From Rahnella variigena (GTDB lineage: Bacteria > Pseudomonadota > Gammaproteobacteria > Enterobacterales > Enterobacteriaceae): a stretch of DNA of 64,000 nucleotides. The position numbers and the translations under genes were made by a program. Positions 28,682 to 36,022 of this stretch are shown here, piece by piece. How positions within the stretch are numbered: the first letter of the stretch is position 1; every line of letters starts with the position of its first letter. The stretch spans positions 4,340,001 through 4,404,000 of the forward strand of contig NZ_NSDJ01000001.1 in the NCBI RefSeq assembly GCF_003610915.1, given 5' to 3'. Below the pieces are notes generated by a model. That model ran no database searches. It was given only the letters and a program-made list of their open reading frames with translations, and was not told the DNA's origin.

Positions 28682-29059
28682 ATGACATTACGTAAAACCC
28701 AACGCGCCGTGTTAAAAGGTGGATTTTTTACCCTAGCGTTATTATTAGCGGGCTGTGCAAAACAGGCTGACACATCATTATATAACTGGGATAACTATCA
28801 GAAGACCGTTTACCAGTATTATCAGGGTGACAAAGTCGGCCCGGAAGAACAAATCGCGTCATTAAAAGAGTCGATTGAAAAATCCCGTGCAACCGGTAAA
28901 GCCGTTCCACCAGGCCTGCACGCCCAACTGGGATTACTTTATGCCAATACCGGGCATACCGATCTGGCATTTCAGGAATTCAATACTGAGAAAAGTTTAT
29001 TTCCTGAGTCAGCAACCTACATGGATTTCCTGCTGAAAAATAAAGGGAGTGTTAAATGA
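28682..29059 (+). CDS. DUF4810 lipoprotein
   Basis: The 125-residue protein has a lipobox (LLLAGCAKQ, Cys about residue 25) and a body of two helical hairpins (SLYNWDNYQKTVYQYYQGD, then GLHAQLGLLYANTGHTDLAFQEFN) resembling a TPR-like unit. It fits the DUF4810 family that accompanies CsgG-like and GNA1162-like lipoproteins. Its stop overlaps the next ATG by four bases (ATGA), so translation is coupled. Confidence 0.82.
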   Translation: MTLRKTQRAVLKGGFFTLALLLAGCAKQADTSLYNWDNYQKTVYQYYQGDKVGPEEQIASLKESIEKSRATGKAVPPGLHAQLGLLYANTGHTDLAFQEFNTEKSLFPESATYMDFLLKNKGSVK

Positions 29060-29715
29060 AACGTTTATTCCTGCTGACCGGTATGGTGCTGACGTTGTTG
29101 CTGACAGGCTGCGCGAAAAAAGCGTCTTACGATTACACCGCGTTTAAAGAAAGCAAACCGAGATCGATTCTGGTCCTGCCGCCGGTGAACCATTCGCCGG
29201 ACGTGAACGCCAGCCACAGCATGCTTTCAACTGTCACGGCACCGCTGGCAGAAGACGGCTTCTATGTCTTCCCGGTGGCTGTCGTTGAAGAAACCTTCAA
29301 GCAGAACGGCATAACCGGTGCGGAAGATATTCGTTCAGTCAGCGCCGCCAAACTGCGTGAAATTTTCGGTGCGGATGCCGCGCTTTACATTGATATCACC
29401 AGCTACGGCAGCAGCTACATGGTGGTTTCCAGCGAAACCCGTGTCACCGCTAATGCCAAACTGGTGGATTTACGCAATGGCAAAGTGCTGTGGACAGGTA
29501 ACGCCACTGCCTCTGACAGCGAAAATGACAACAACAACGGCGGGATCATCGGCATGCTGGTTCAGGCTGCGGTGAAGCAAATCTCCAGCACGATTTCCGA
29601 CAAAGGTCATGATATCGCCGGGCTCACCAGCTACCGTCTGCTGAGTGCATCTCAGACCGACGGCCTGCTGTACGGCCCACGCTCACCGAATTATGGTAAG
29701 CAGGTAATGCGTTAA
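29056..29715 (+). CDS. GNA1162-like (DUF799) lipoprotein
   Basis: The 219-residue protein has a lipobox (LLLTGCAKK, Cys about residue 20) and the DUF799/GNA1162 body: RSILVLPPVNHSPDVNAS, FYVFPVAVVEETFKQNG, GADAALYIDITSYGSSY, then a Gly/Asn-rich NDNNNGGIIGMLVQAAVKQI stretch. The neisserial relative is a surface-exposed lipoprotein. The three adjacent lipoproteins are likely to form one outer-membrane-associated complex; the cargo or role is unknown. Confidence 0.85.
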   Translation: MKRLFLLTGMVLTLLLTGCAKKASYDYTAFKESKPRSILVLPPVNHSPDVNASHSMLSTVTAPLAEDGFYVFPVAVVEETFKQNGITGAEDIRSVSAAKLREIFGADAALYIDITSYGSSYMVVSSETRVTANAKLVDLRNGKVLWTGNATASDSENDNNNGGIIGMLVQAAVKQISSTISDKGHDIAGLTSYRLLSASQTDGLLYGPRSPNYGKQVMR

Positions 29716-29723
29716 AGGCCTGA

Positions 29724-29753
29724 AGAAAGCCGTCCCTTGCGGGACGGCTTTCT
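29724..29753. terminator. Strong hairpin terminator shared by convergent genes
   Basis: AGAAAGCCGTCCC / GGGACGGCTTTCT is a perfect 13-bp stem with a 4-base loop, 9 bp after the GNA1162-like gene. The stop codon of the minus-strand small gene (29757) abuts its other side, so it can terminate both transcripts. Confidence 0.85.
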
Positions 29754-29756
29754 GGC

Positions 29757-29876
29757 TTACTTGCCCGGTGCGTTAATGATCACATTAAGAGAGTTGTTGG
29801 AAATGCTCCAGCTCCCCTTCCCTTGTGTCAGCGTCGCGCCGGTGACAACGAGAAAGATACAGATGTACCGTTTCAT
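29757..29876 (-). CDS. 39-residue small protein with hydrophobic N terminus
   Basis: The product starts MKRYICIFLVVTGATLTQGK and ends SNNSLNVIINAPGK. The first 19 residues look like a short signal peptide or membrane anchor; the rest is polar with an amphipathic strand pattern. AAGGA sits 8 bases before the ATG, and the stop is directly at a strong terminator. The AAGGA lies in the right arm side of a hairpin (29879-29898), 25 bp after the leader ORF stop. I do not recognise the family. Its real-gene status is inferred from start signals, terminator and leader, not from homology. Confidence 0.55.
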   Translation of the reverse strand: MKRYICIFLVVTGATLTQGKGSWSISNNSLNVIINAPGK

Positions 29877-29878
29877 TG

Positions 29879-29898
29879 TGCGGTCCTTGCAAAGACCG
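29879..29898 (-). promoter_or_regulatory. Hairpin enclosing the small gene's ribosome binding site
   Basis: On the minus strand GCGGTC (left arm) pairs with GACCGC (right arm) across 8 bases, and the AAGGA ribosome binding site runs from the loop into the right arm. The leader ORF stop codon (29901-29903) abuts the base of the stem, so a ribosome finishing the leader would open it. Confidence 0.5.
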
Positions 29899-29900
29899 CT

Positions 29901-29975
29901 TCACGTCAACACCACCGGTGATATCTCCGTGAAAACAAGCGCTAGTCTGCGCCTGCGTTGACGGTCGTTGGACAT
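29901..29975 (-). CDS. Arginine-rich leader ORF (24 codons)
   Basis: The peptide begins MSNDRQRRRRLALVF and is rich in arginine early on (five Arg in six residues from codon 5). AGGAAAGG precedes the ATG closely. Its stop is at the foot of the RBS-masking hairpin of the small gene. The frame is open further upstream to tandem ATGs near 30032, so a longer version of about 43 codons is possible. It looks like a regulatory leader peptide. Confidence 0.45.
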   Translation of the reverse strand: MSNDRQRRRRLALVFTEISPVVLT

Positions 29976-30027
29976 CCTTTCCTGAAACCGGTGCCCGTTT
30001 GCTAAGACGGCGTAAAGGCCCGGCGTC

Positions 30028-30058
30028 ATCATACACGCATTGCCTGGGTCCTTGACAA
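30028..30058 (-). promoter_or_regulatory. Candidate promoter of the leader/small-protein unit
   Basis: TTGTCA (30053-30058) and TATGAT (30028-30033) on the minus strand are spaced 19 bp, slightly long. The transcript would have a leader of about 145 bases before the small gene. Confidence 0.4.
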
Positions 30059-30087
30059 ATAAGTTCAAAAAGTAGACTATCCCTCCC

Positions 30088-30106
30088 GCTAGTCTGCGCT
30101 TGCGTT
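30088..30106. repeat. 19-bp direct repeat, upstream copy of the leader's arginine segment
   Basis: GCTAGTCTGCGCTTGCGTT matches 29941-29959 in 18 of 19 bases. The two copies are 147 bp apart, a multiple of three, and the downstream copy encodes the RRRR run of the leader ORF. The upstream copy lies behind an in-frame stop and upstream of the candidate promoter. Confidence 0.6.
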
Positions 30107-30151
30107 ACATCAGTAACGAAGCCCGCTGGAAAGGCCGCTAACCTGACCAGC

Positions 30152-30183
30152 ACAAAAAAACCACCTTTCGGTGGTTTTTTTGT
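30152..30183. terminator. Bidirectional terminator after mtnD
   Basis: ACAAAAAAACCACC / GGTGGTTTTTTTGT with a TTTC loop has a U tract in both directions. It terminates the mtnBCD operon on the minus strand (21 bp after the mtnD stop). Confidence 0.9.
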
Positions 30184-30203
30184 TTCTGCGAGACGTCGCC
30201 CCC

Positions 30204-30749
30204 TTACTCCCCCATCCTCGGATACGCATCCGCAATCTTATCGCCGGTGAAATGCGCCACCCAGCCTTCCGGATTGTCGAACACGCGGATCGCGGTAAAT
30301 GACGGGGATCCGCCCATGTCAAACCAGTGGCGGGTGTTGGCCGGTACGGAAATCAGATCGTTCTTCTCGCACAGGATCTGGAAAATCTTGCCATTCAGGT
30401 GCAGGCAAAACAGCCCCGCGCCTTCAACGAAAAAACGTACTTCATCTTCGCCATGCGTATGTTCGGAAAGGAATTTGGTGCGCAACACGTCGCGCTGTTC
30501 GTTGTCCGGACGCATGCTGATCACGTCCCAGCTCTGATAGCCTTTTTCTTCGACCAGTTTGTCGATTTCATGCTGATAAGCGGCAATCACGTCCTGCGGT
30601 TGCGGGTTCTCACCTAAATCGCGATCAGCCTGCCAGCGCTCAAAGCGCACATCAATTTTGCTCAGTTCGGCAGCAATGGCGTCGCCGTCGCGGCTTTCCC
30701 ACACCGGTGCGGAAGGATCCTGGTCACTAAAAATCGTCAATGCACTCAT
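30204..30749 (-). CDS. mtnD: Acireductone dioxygenase
   Basis: This oxidises acireductone to 2-keto-4-methylthiobutyrate (Fe form) or to methylthiopropionate and CO (Ni form). The ATG at 30749 gives 181 residues, as in Klebsiella. The cupin metal ligands are in [17 protein letters not shown] near residue 95 and [10 protein letters not shown] near 138. It follows mtnC by 11 bp and is last in the mtnBCD operon. Confidence 0.96.
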   Translation of the reverse strand: MSALTIFSDQDPSAPVWESRDGDAIAAELSKIDVRFERWQADRDLGENPQPQDVIAAYQHEIDKLVEEKGYQSWDVISMRPDNEQRDVLRTKFLSEHTHGEDEVRFFVEGAGLFCLHLNGKIFQILCEKNDLISVPANTRHWFDMGGSPSFTAIRVFDNPEGWVAHFTGDKIADAYPRMGE

Positions 30750-30760
30750 GGTCAACCCTC

Positions 30761-31447
30761 TTATAAGAATGTTTCTAAGGCTATCTGATCAAAACGATTA
30801 ACTTGCAGGTGATCGCTGAGTTCGTCAGCGTCATCGCGGATCAACTGACAGGTATGCCAGCCTGCCAGGCGCGCGGCATCGAGTTCCTGACGGATGTCCG
30901 ATAAAAACAGTAAATCCTGCGGCGGCAGGATCAGTTGCTCGGCGATGTTCTGATACGACTCCGTTTCACGCTTTGCCCCGACGCGGGTGTCGAAATATCC
31001 GCTGAACAGCGGGGTTAAATCACCCGCATCACTGTAGCCAAACAGCAGTTTTTGCGCGTCCACCGAACCGGAGGAATACACGCAAAGTTTCAGGCCTTCG
31101 GCTTTCCAGGCTTCCAGTTGCGGCGCGACGTCGTCATAGAGATGGCCGCGGAAATCGCCATTCTCATAACCCGTGCGCCAGATGATGCCCTGCAAGACTT
31201 TCAGCGACGTCGATTTCACGTCGTTGTCCATGTAGGTAAAAAGCTGTTCGATGAGCGCTTCGACGCTGGCCTGTGGCCGGTCGATTTCAGCGCGTAAAGC
31301 GTCCAGCGCCGCTGCGACGTCCGGCTGTTCATGCTCATGACGAAGGAACTCCGCCAGACGCTGGCGGGCGTAAGGGAATAACACCTGATGCACAAAACGG
31401 ATATCCGTGGTGGTGCCTTCAATATCAGTGACGATGGCGCGGATCAT
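30761..31447 (-). CDS. mtnC: Enolase-phosphatase E1
   Basis: This bifunctional HAD enzyme enolises and dephosphorylates 2,3-diketo-5-methylthiopentyl-1-phosphate. The 228-residue protein starts with the HAD nucleophile motif [34 protein letters not shown] and [17 protein letters not shown] are HAD motifs II-IV. Its start overlaps the mtnB stop by four bases. Confidence 0.96.
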   Translation of the reverse strand: MIRAIVTDIEGTTTDIRFVHQVLFPYARQRLAEFLRHEHEQPDVAAALDALRAEIDRPQASVEALIEQLFTYMDNDVKSTSLKVLQGIIWRTGYENGDFRGHLYDDVAPQLEAWKAEGLKLCVYSSGSVDAQKLLFGYSDAGDLTPLFSGYFDTRVGAKRETESYQNIAEQLILPPQDLLFLSDIRQELDAARLAGWHTCQLIRDDADELSDHLQVNRFDQIALETFL

Positions 31448-32058
31448 TTAGCCTCCAGCAGGCGACGTTGCAGTTCACACTGGAACAGGAATTCCAGCCC
31501 TTCCAGATGGCGGCGCGCTTCGGCCACATCCCGTCCCCAGCAGGTCAGCCCGTGGCCGCGCAGCAGAAAACCATACTGCAACGGCGCGTGTTCTGACGAA
31601 GCAATAATCTTCTGCGCCAGCGCAGGAATATCCTGGCTGTTGTCGAAGATCGGGATCACCACCTGATCAAGGTGCGAGGTCTGGCCACTGAGCGATTTTT
31701 GCATCTCGTAGCCTTCCAGCACCAGCGCGCCGCTGCGCTCAACCCGCGATAACACGGTCGAATTGACCGAATGGGTATGCAGCACCGCACCTGTTTCAGG
31801 ATAGCGGGAATACAGCATCGTGTGCAGCCCGGTTTCCGCCGAAGGACGACGACCACCCGGCGCAAGGCCGCTTTCCAGTTCCACCAGCAGGAAGTCTTCT
31901 GCGGTCAGTGATCCTTTGTCTTTTCCTGATTCGGTGATCAGGCAATGGGCATCGCCTTCGCGTACAGACATATTACCGCCCGTCGCCGGGCTCCAGCCCT
32001 TCTGACCAATCCAGTGACAGGCCGCCAGCAGCGCGCCCAGTTGCAAATTCTCTGTCAT
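31444..32058 (-). CDS. mtnB: Methylthioribulose-1-phosphate dehydratase
   Basis: A class II aldolase-fold zinc enzyme. The ATG at 32058 (AGGATAAAA upstream) gives 204 residues; a 33-codon upstream extension is rejected. Metal ligands are in [15 protein letters not shown] near 95 and [12 protein letters not shown] near 165, and [19 protein letters not shown] near 40 binds phosphate. First gene of mtnBCD, divergent from mtnE. Confidence 0.96.
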   Translation of the reverse strand: MTENLQLGALLAACHWIGQKGWSPATGGNMSVREGDAHCLITESGKDKGSLTAEDFLLVELESGLAPGGRRPSAETGLHTMLYSRYPETGAVLHTHSVNSTVLSRVERSGALVLEGYEMQKSLSGQTSHLDQVVIPIFDNSQDIPALAQKIIASSEHAPLQYGFLLRGHGLTCWGRDVAEARRHLEGLEFLFQCELQRRLLEAK

Positions 32059-32151
32059 TTTTATCCTGTAAAACCGGTGCGTTGAGGGACTGAGTTTGGC
32101 GTGAAACAGCGATATATAAAAAGTTAAGTGCCTTAGACCGAATTGGCATTT

Positions 32152-32167
32152 AGCCATCTAAGCGTCT
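32152..32167. promoter_or_regulatory. Tandem MetJ-box-like site between mtnB and mtnE
   Basis: AGCCATCT and AAGCGTCT are two adjacent 8-mers in perfect register, each matching AGACGTCT at 6 of 8 positions. The site lies between two divergent methionine salvage operons, as does the one at 26570. Confidence 0.55.
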
Positions 32168-32265
32168 CGATTGCCAAATATTAACATCGTGTTATATTGT
32201 CAGCAACATCGCTATTTGCACACCTGACGCCTGTCAGGTCAACGGTCCAGGAGTATTGACCCGCC

Positions 32266-33426
32266 ATGAGCACAGCAGCATTGATCCCCGAAAGTAAACT
32301 TCCTGCCTTAGGCACCACGATTTTCACCCAAATGAGTGCTCTGGCGCAGAAACACAATGCGATAAACCTGTCGCAGGGTTTTCCTGATTTCGACGGCCCG
32401 CAATATCTGAGGGATCGTCTGGCGTATCACGTCAGTCAGGGTTCGAACCAGTACGCTCCGATGACCGGCACCGCGCCACTGCGTGAAGCGATTGCCGCGA
32501 AAACCGAACTGATTTACGGCTATGCGCCGGACGCCAACACCGACATCACCATCACAGCGGGCGCGACCGAATCACTGTATATCGCCATCACCGCGCTGGT
32601 GTCGAAAGGTGATGAAGTGATTGCTTTTGATCCGAGCTATGACTGTTACGCCCCGGCGGTGGAACTGGCGGGCGGCGTGATGAAACGCATTCAGTTACAG
32701 CCGCCGGAATTTAAAGTGAACTGGGCGGAATTCGCCGATCAGATCACTGACCGCACGAAGCTGGTGATCATCAACACCCCGCATAATCCGTCGGCCACGG
32801 TCTGGAGCGACAGCGACGTCGAACAACTCTGGCAGACCATTGCGGATAAGCACATTTTCGTGCTGAGCGATGAAGTGTACGAGCACATTTGCTTTGCACC
32901 GCAAGGTCACGCCAGCGTGCTGCGTCATCCCGAATTGCGTCAGCGTGCTATTGCGGTGTCATCGTTCGGCAAGACTTATCACATGACAGGCTGGCGCGTA
33001 GGTTACTGCATCGCACCGGCGATTATCAGTGCCGAACTGCGCAAGGTTCATCAGTATCTGACCTTCTCCATCACCACGCCGGTTCAGCTGGCGCTGGCGG
33101 ATATGCTGCGTGAAGCGCCGGAACACTGGCAGGAATTACCGGCCTTTTATCAGGCCAGGCGCGACCGTCTGGCGCAGGGGCTGGCGAACAGCCGTCTGAA
33201 AGTGTTACCCAGTCAGGGCACCTATTTCCTGCTGGTCGACTACAGTGACGTGTCCGATTTAGACGACGTGGCATTCTGCCACTGGCTGACTGAACATGTC
33301 GGCGTAGCGGCCATTCCGATGTCGGTATTCTGCGCCGCACCTTTCCCACATAAACTGATCCGGCTGTGCTTCGCCAAACAGGAAGCCACGCTGGACGCTG
33401 CCGCGGAGCGCCTGTGTCAACTTTAA
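32266..33426 (+). CDS. mtnE: Methionine aminotransferase (2-keto-4-methylthiobutyrate transaminase)
   Basis: A fold-type I PLP aminotransferase of 386 residues, similar to E. coli YbdL, performing the last step back to methionine. INLSQGFPDFDGPQYLRD is near 34, NTPHNPSATVW near 168, and the PLP lysine is in SSFGKTYHMTGWRVGY near 237. It overlaps mtnU, whose omega-amidase would remove the ketoglutaramate formed if glutamine is the amino donor. Confidence 0.93.
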   Translation: MSTAALIPESKLPALGTTIFTQMSALAQKHNAINLSQGFPDFDGPQYLRDRLAYHVSQGSNQYAPMTGTAPLREAIAAKTELIYGYAPDANTDITITAGATESLYIAITALVSKGDEVIAFDPSYDCYAPAVELAGGVMKRIQLQPPEFKVNWAEFADQITDRTKLVIINTPHNPSATVWSDSDVEQLWQTIADKHIFVLSDEVYEHICFAPQGHASVLRHPELRQRAIAVSSFGKTYHMTGWRVGYCIAPAIISAELRKVHQYLTFSITTPVQLALADMLREAPEHWQELPAFYQARRDRLAQGLANSRLKVLPSQGTYFLLVDYSDVSDLDDVAFCHWLTEHVGVAAIPMSVFCAAPFPHKLIRLCFAKQEATLDAAAERLCQL

Positions 33427-34187
33427 AACTGTCCGTACTGCAACAGCCGCTGGTGTGGCTGGACGGCGAGGCAAACCTCGCGCATTTCGACGGCCTGCTC
33501 GGTGCGCTCACCGGCCGTGACCTGATTGTGTTGCCTGAAATGTTTACCACCGGTTTTGCCATGCAGGCACCGGGCAGCGCGCTGCCGGAATCGCGTGTGG
33601 TGCAATGGCTGCAACAATGGGCGAAACAACTCGGTGCGATGATCGGTGGCAGTGTGGCGCTGAGCACCACGGAAGGCGCGGTGAACCGTTTCCTGCTGGT
33701 TGAGCCGCAGGGCAACGTACATTTTTACGATAAACGTCACCTGTTCCGCATGGCCGGTGAACACAATTATTATGTGCCCGGAAAACGTCGTGAAATCGTC
33801 GAATGGCGCGGCTGGCGTATTTTGCCGCAAGTCTGTTACGACCTGCGTTTCCCTGTGTATTCACGCAACCGTCAGGATTACGACCTGGCGCTTTACGTCG
33901 CCAACTGGCCCGCCCCCCGCAGCCGTCACTGGCAGACATTGCTCGCCGCCCGTGCCATCGAAAATCAGGCGTATGTTGCCGGTTGCAACCGCGTCGGCCA
34001 CGACGATAACGGTCATTATTACAGCGGCGACAGCCTGATCATTAATCCGCAGGGTGAAGAACTGGCGCGGGCAGAACCGGGTTCGGCGATGATTATTGAG
34101 GCCGAATTATCACTGGAAGCGTTACAGGATTACCGCGAAACTTTCCCCGCCTGGCGCGATGCCGATACCTATTTGTTGCATGACTGA
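33414..34187 (+). CDS. mtnU: Omega-amidase (nitrilase family), YafV-like
   Basis: The GTG at 33414 (GGAG upstream) gives 257 residues, close to E. coli YafV (256), and overlaps mtnE by 13 bp. The nitrilase triad is Glu in IVLPEMFTTGFAM, Lys in YDKRHLFRMAGE and Cys in ILPQVCYDLRFP. It hydrolyses 2-oxoglutaramate, making the glutamine-dependent transamination irreversible. Overlap with mtnE supports this role. Confidence 0.92.
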   Translation: MSTLKLSVLQQPLVWLDGEANLAHFDGLLGALTGRDLIVLPEMFTTGFAMQAPGSALPESRVVQWLQQWAKQLGAMIGGSVALSTTEGAVNRFLLVEPQGNVHFYDKRHLFRMAGEHNYYVPGKRREIVEWRGWRILPQVCYDLRFPVYSRNRQDYDLALYVANWPAPRSRHWQTLLAARAIENQAYVAGCNRVGHDDNGHYYSGDSLIINPQGEELARAEPGSAMIIEAELSLEALQDYRETFPAWRDADTYLLHD

Positions 34188-34198
34188 AGGGTTTAACC

Positions 34199-34224
34199 AG
34201 TCAGCCTGAGAACTCAGGCTGACT
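34199..34224. terminator. Terminator between convergent mtnU and pseudogene
   Basis: AGTCAGCCTGAG / CTCAGGCTGACT forms a 12-bp stem just beyond mtnU. No long T run follows, but AATAAATTATAG is AT-rich. Confidence 0.65.
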
Positions 34225-34236
34225 AATAAATTATAG

Positions 34237-35229
34237 TTATTCAGGTAATACAATCAGCGGCAATACTTTAGATTCGGACTCTTGTTCCTCTGTCTCGGTA
34301 TTAAAGTCTACAGCTGTCACCCTCACATACCCAGGTTTACCAGGCTCAGGAACAACCAGTGGATCTTTTTGAACCTCAAGCTGATTGATATGCGTGCTCA
34401 CCACATTCATTGCCTGAGTCCATTGTCCGCGTTGAATATCGTATAGATGAATACCCGTCCAGCCCCCCATTTCACGCCAGTCCAGTAATACAAGCCGGTC
34501 TCGCCCACTGCCATCCAGCCCGGAGAGGATATCCAGCGATGCACTATTACAACTTGGTATTTCTATCGGCTTAACCGTTGCATCTGAAGACCACAGGTAA
34601 CAACTACACTGCTGCGCATAATCACAAGAACCCTGTGTTTCAGTATTACGGCTGTTTACCCAAGCATACTGCGGTTGTTTTCCGTTAAATTTTGCACGAA
34701 TAACAGTCCGACTGTCGTCACTTGTCCCCAGATTGCTATCAGTAATATCGTCAGTTTCTGCAATAATTTGCCACAGCCCCGACTTATTTTCTTTAATGTA
34801 CAAGCTGGCCGGATAATTCTGCGCCCGGTCATTCATGACGACTTGCTTAACAAACTCTGCGCGCAAACTGTCGTCGGCCCCGTCTTCATCATCAGTATTA
34901 TTGCCATCACTGTTGATTGAAATTGTACTGACGATTTTTTAAGAGAGGAACTTTCTTTTCTCAGATTTAAAAAAAAGGGATTTATTCGCGATAACTTTTT
35001 CACGTCGCATCATTTGGTGATAATAATCAACCTGATTGGCATATAACGCCGTTAACTCTTCCGCATTTTTATTTTGATGGGCAAGCTGCCAGCGCTGAAC
35101 AATTAGCATGGCTTGTGGCCGCTCTTTTTCCAGCTTAATTTGAGTATCATCTAATTCATCGGCAAAGGCCGACATAGAGATGTTAAACAAACACATTCCT
35201 AACAGCACACCTGCAATTCGTATTGTCAT
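34237..35229 (-). pseudogene. Secreted NTF2-like protein gene interrupted by an in-frame stop
   Basis: The frame runs from ATG 35229 (signal peptide MTIRIAGVLLGMCLFNISMS, then QRWQLAHQNKNAEELTALYA and VDYYHQMMRREKVIANKSLFF) to TAA at 34939-34941 and continues in the same frame to 34237 with no gap (KIVSTISINSDG, RAEFVKQVVMNDRAQNYPASLYI, GLWQIIAETDDITDSN, and a C-terminal domain with several cysteines). The two halves join as one NTF2-like domain, so the TAA probably replaced CAA (Gln). If read through, the protein would have 330 residues. It may be a pseudogene, a recent mutation or a sequencing error. Function unknown. Confidence 0.78.
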
Positions 35230-35303
35230 TTTGTCATCCCTGAACTAAGAAATTCATAATTCCGGCGCTCGCGACTGCAGCAACGCAGGATTAATAATAT
35301 CTT

Positions 35304-35810
35304 TTAATTCCCGCCGATGAAGTCCGCTTTACCGATGTTCACGCCCAGGTGGCGCAGAATGTTGTAGGCGGTAGTGATGTGGAAATAGAAGTTCGGCACG
35401 GCAAAAACGGTGACGTAGCTGTGCGCGGTGAATTTCAGTTCATGGTTTCTGCCTTTCACCACGATCTCACGGGATTCATCGCCTTCCAGTTTCGCGACAT
35501 CCACGCTTTCAATAAAGCGCAGCGTTTTGGCGATACGTTCCTGCAACTGGGCAAACATCACTTCATTATCTTCCATCGCCGGTGCAGCAACGCCTGACAG
35601 ACGGGCAATTGCGCCTTTCGACATGTCACTGGTGATTTGCACCTGACGCGCCAGCGGATACATATCTTCGGCCAGACGGGTATTCAGGACTTCTTCTTCT
35701 GATTTTCCGTTTTCTTTTGCCCATGCAGCGCCCTTTTCCAGCAAGGCTGAAAGATTCTTTAATCCACGAACAAACTGTGCTGCCGTACTGCCATAAAGAG
35801 ATGCTGACAT
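35304..35810 (-). CDS. DUF1993 family protein
   Basis: The 168-residue product matches DUF1993: MSASLYGSTAAQFVRGLKNL at the start, RLAEDMYPLARQVQITSDMSKGA near 47, and SYVTVFAVPNFYFHITTAYNILRH near 130, with the C-terminal GKADFIGG. This family has a DinB/YfiT-like four-helix-bundle character. Function unknown. It is monocistronic. Confidence 0.85.
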   Translation of the reverse strand: MSASLYGSTAAQFVRGLKNLSALLEKGAAWAKENGKSEEEVLNTRLAEDMYPLARQVQITSDMSKGAIARLSGVAAPAMEDNEVMFAQLQERIAKTLRFIESVDVAKLEGDESREIVVKGRNHELKFTAHSYVTVFAVPNFYFHITTAYNILRHLGVNIGKADFIGGN

Positions 35811-35837
35811 GACGCTTCCTTAGTGAATGAATTGTTA

Positions 35838-35870
35838 GAACAACCGGCGCTACATTAGCGCGTTCCGTTC
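35838..35870. promoter_or_regulatory. Extended palindrome, candidate activator site
   Basis: GCGCT-N5-AGCGC (35847-35861) is perfect and is flanked symmetrically by GAAC (35838) and GTTC (35867). It lies about 130 bp upstream of the sigma-54-type element at 35968, a normal enhancer distance, and has the 5-5-5 geometry of NtrC sites but not their GCAC sequence. Confidence 0.4.
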
Positions 35871-35967
35871 TAAACAGCGTGACGTTTTATAGCAATGAAG
35901 TGTGACGAAATGCGGGTTTGCGACACATCTCTCTCTTTTTGTCAGCGCATGTAAACACATCCCTGTG

Positions 35968-35983
35968 TGGATCAATTCTTGCA
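35968..35983 (+). promoter_or_regulatory. Sigma-54-type -24/-12 element upstream of amidotransferase-like gene
   Basis: TGGATCAATTCTTGCA has GG and GC 10 bp apart and a consensus TTGCA -12 element; the -24 element is TGGATC instead of TGGCAC. The start codon at 36023 is about 28 bp after the predicted transcription start. Confidence 0.55.
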
Positions 35984-36022
35984 TTCAATATCCCCGCAAA
36001 AACATCTGACAGAGGACCACTG

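Noticed and set aside
29785-30153. 122-codon minus-strand ORF across the leader region
   Set aside because: No plausible start signal and no protein-like features; it overlaps the better supported leader and small ORFs in other frames.
34960-34990. Frameshift in the A8 homopolymer as the cause of the split gene at 34237-35229
   Set aside because: Both halves are in the same frame, so a single nonsense codon at 34939-34941 is the simpler explanation.
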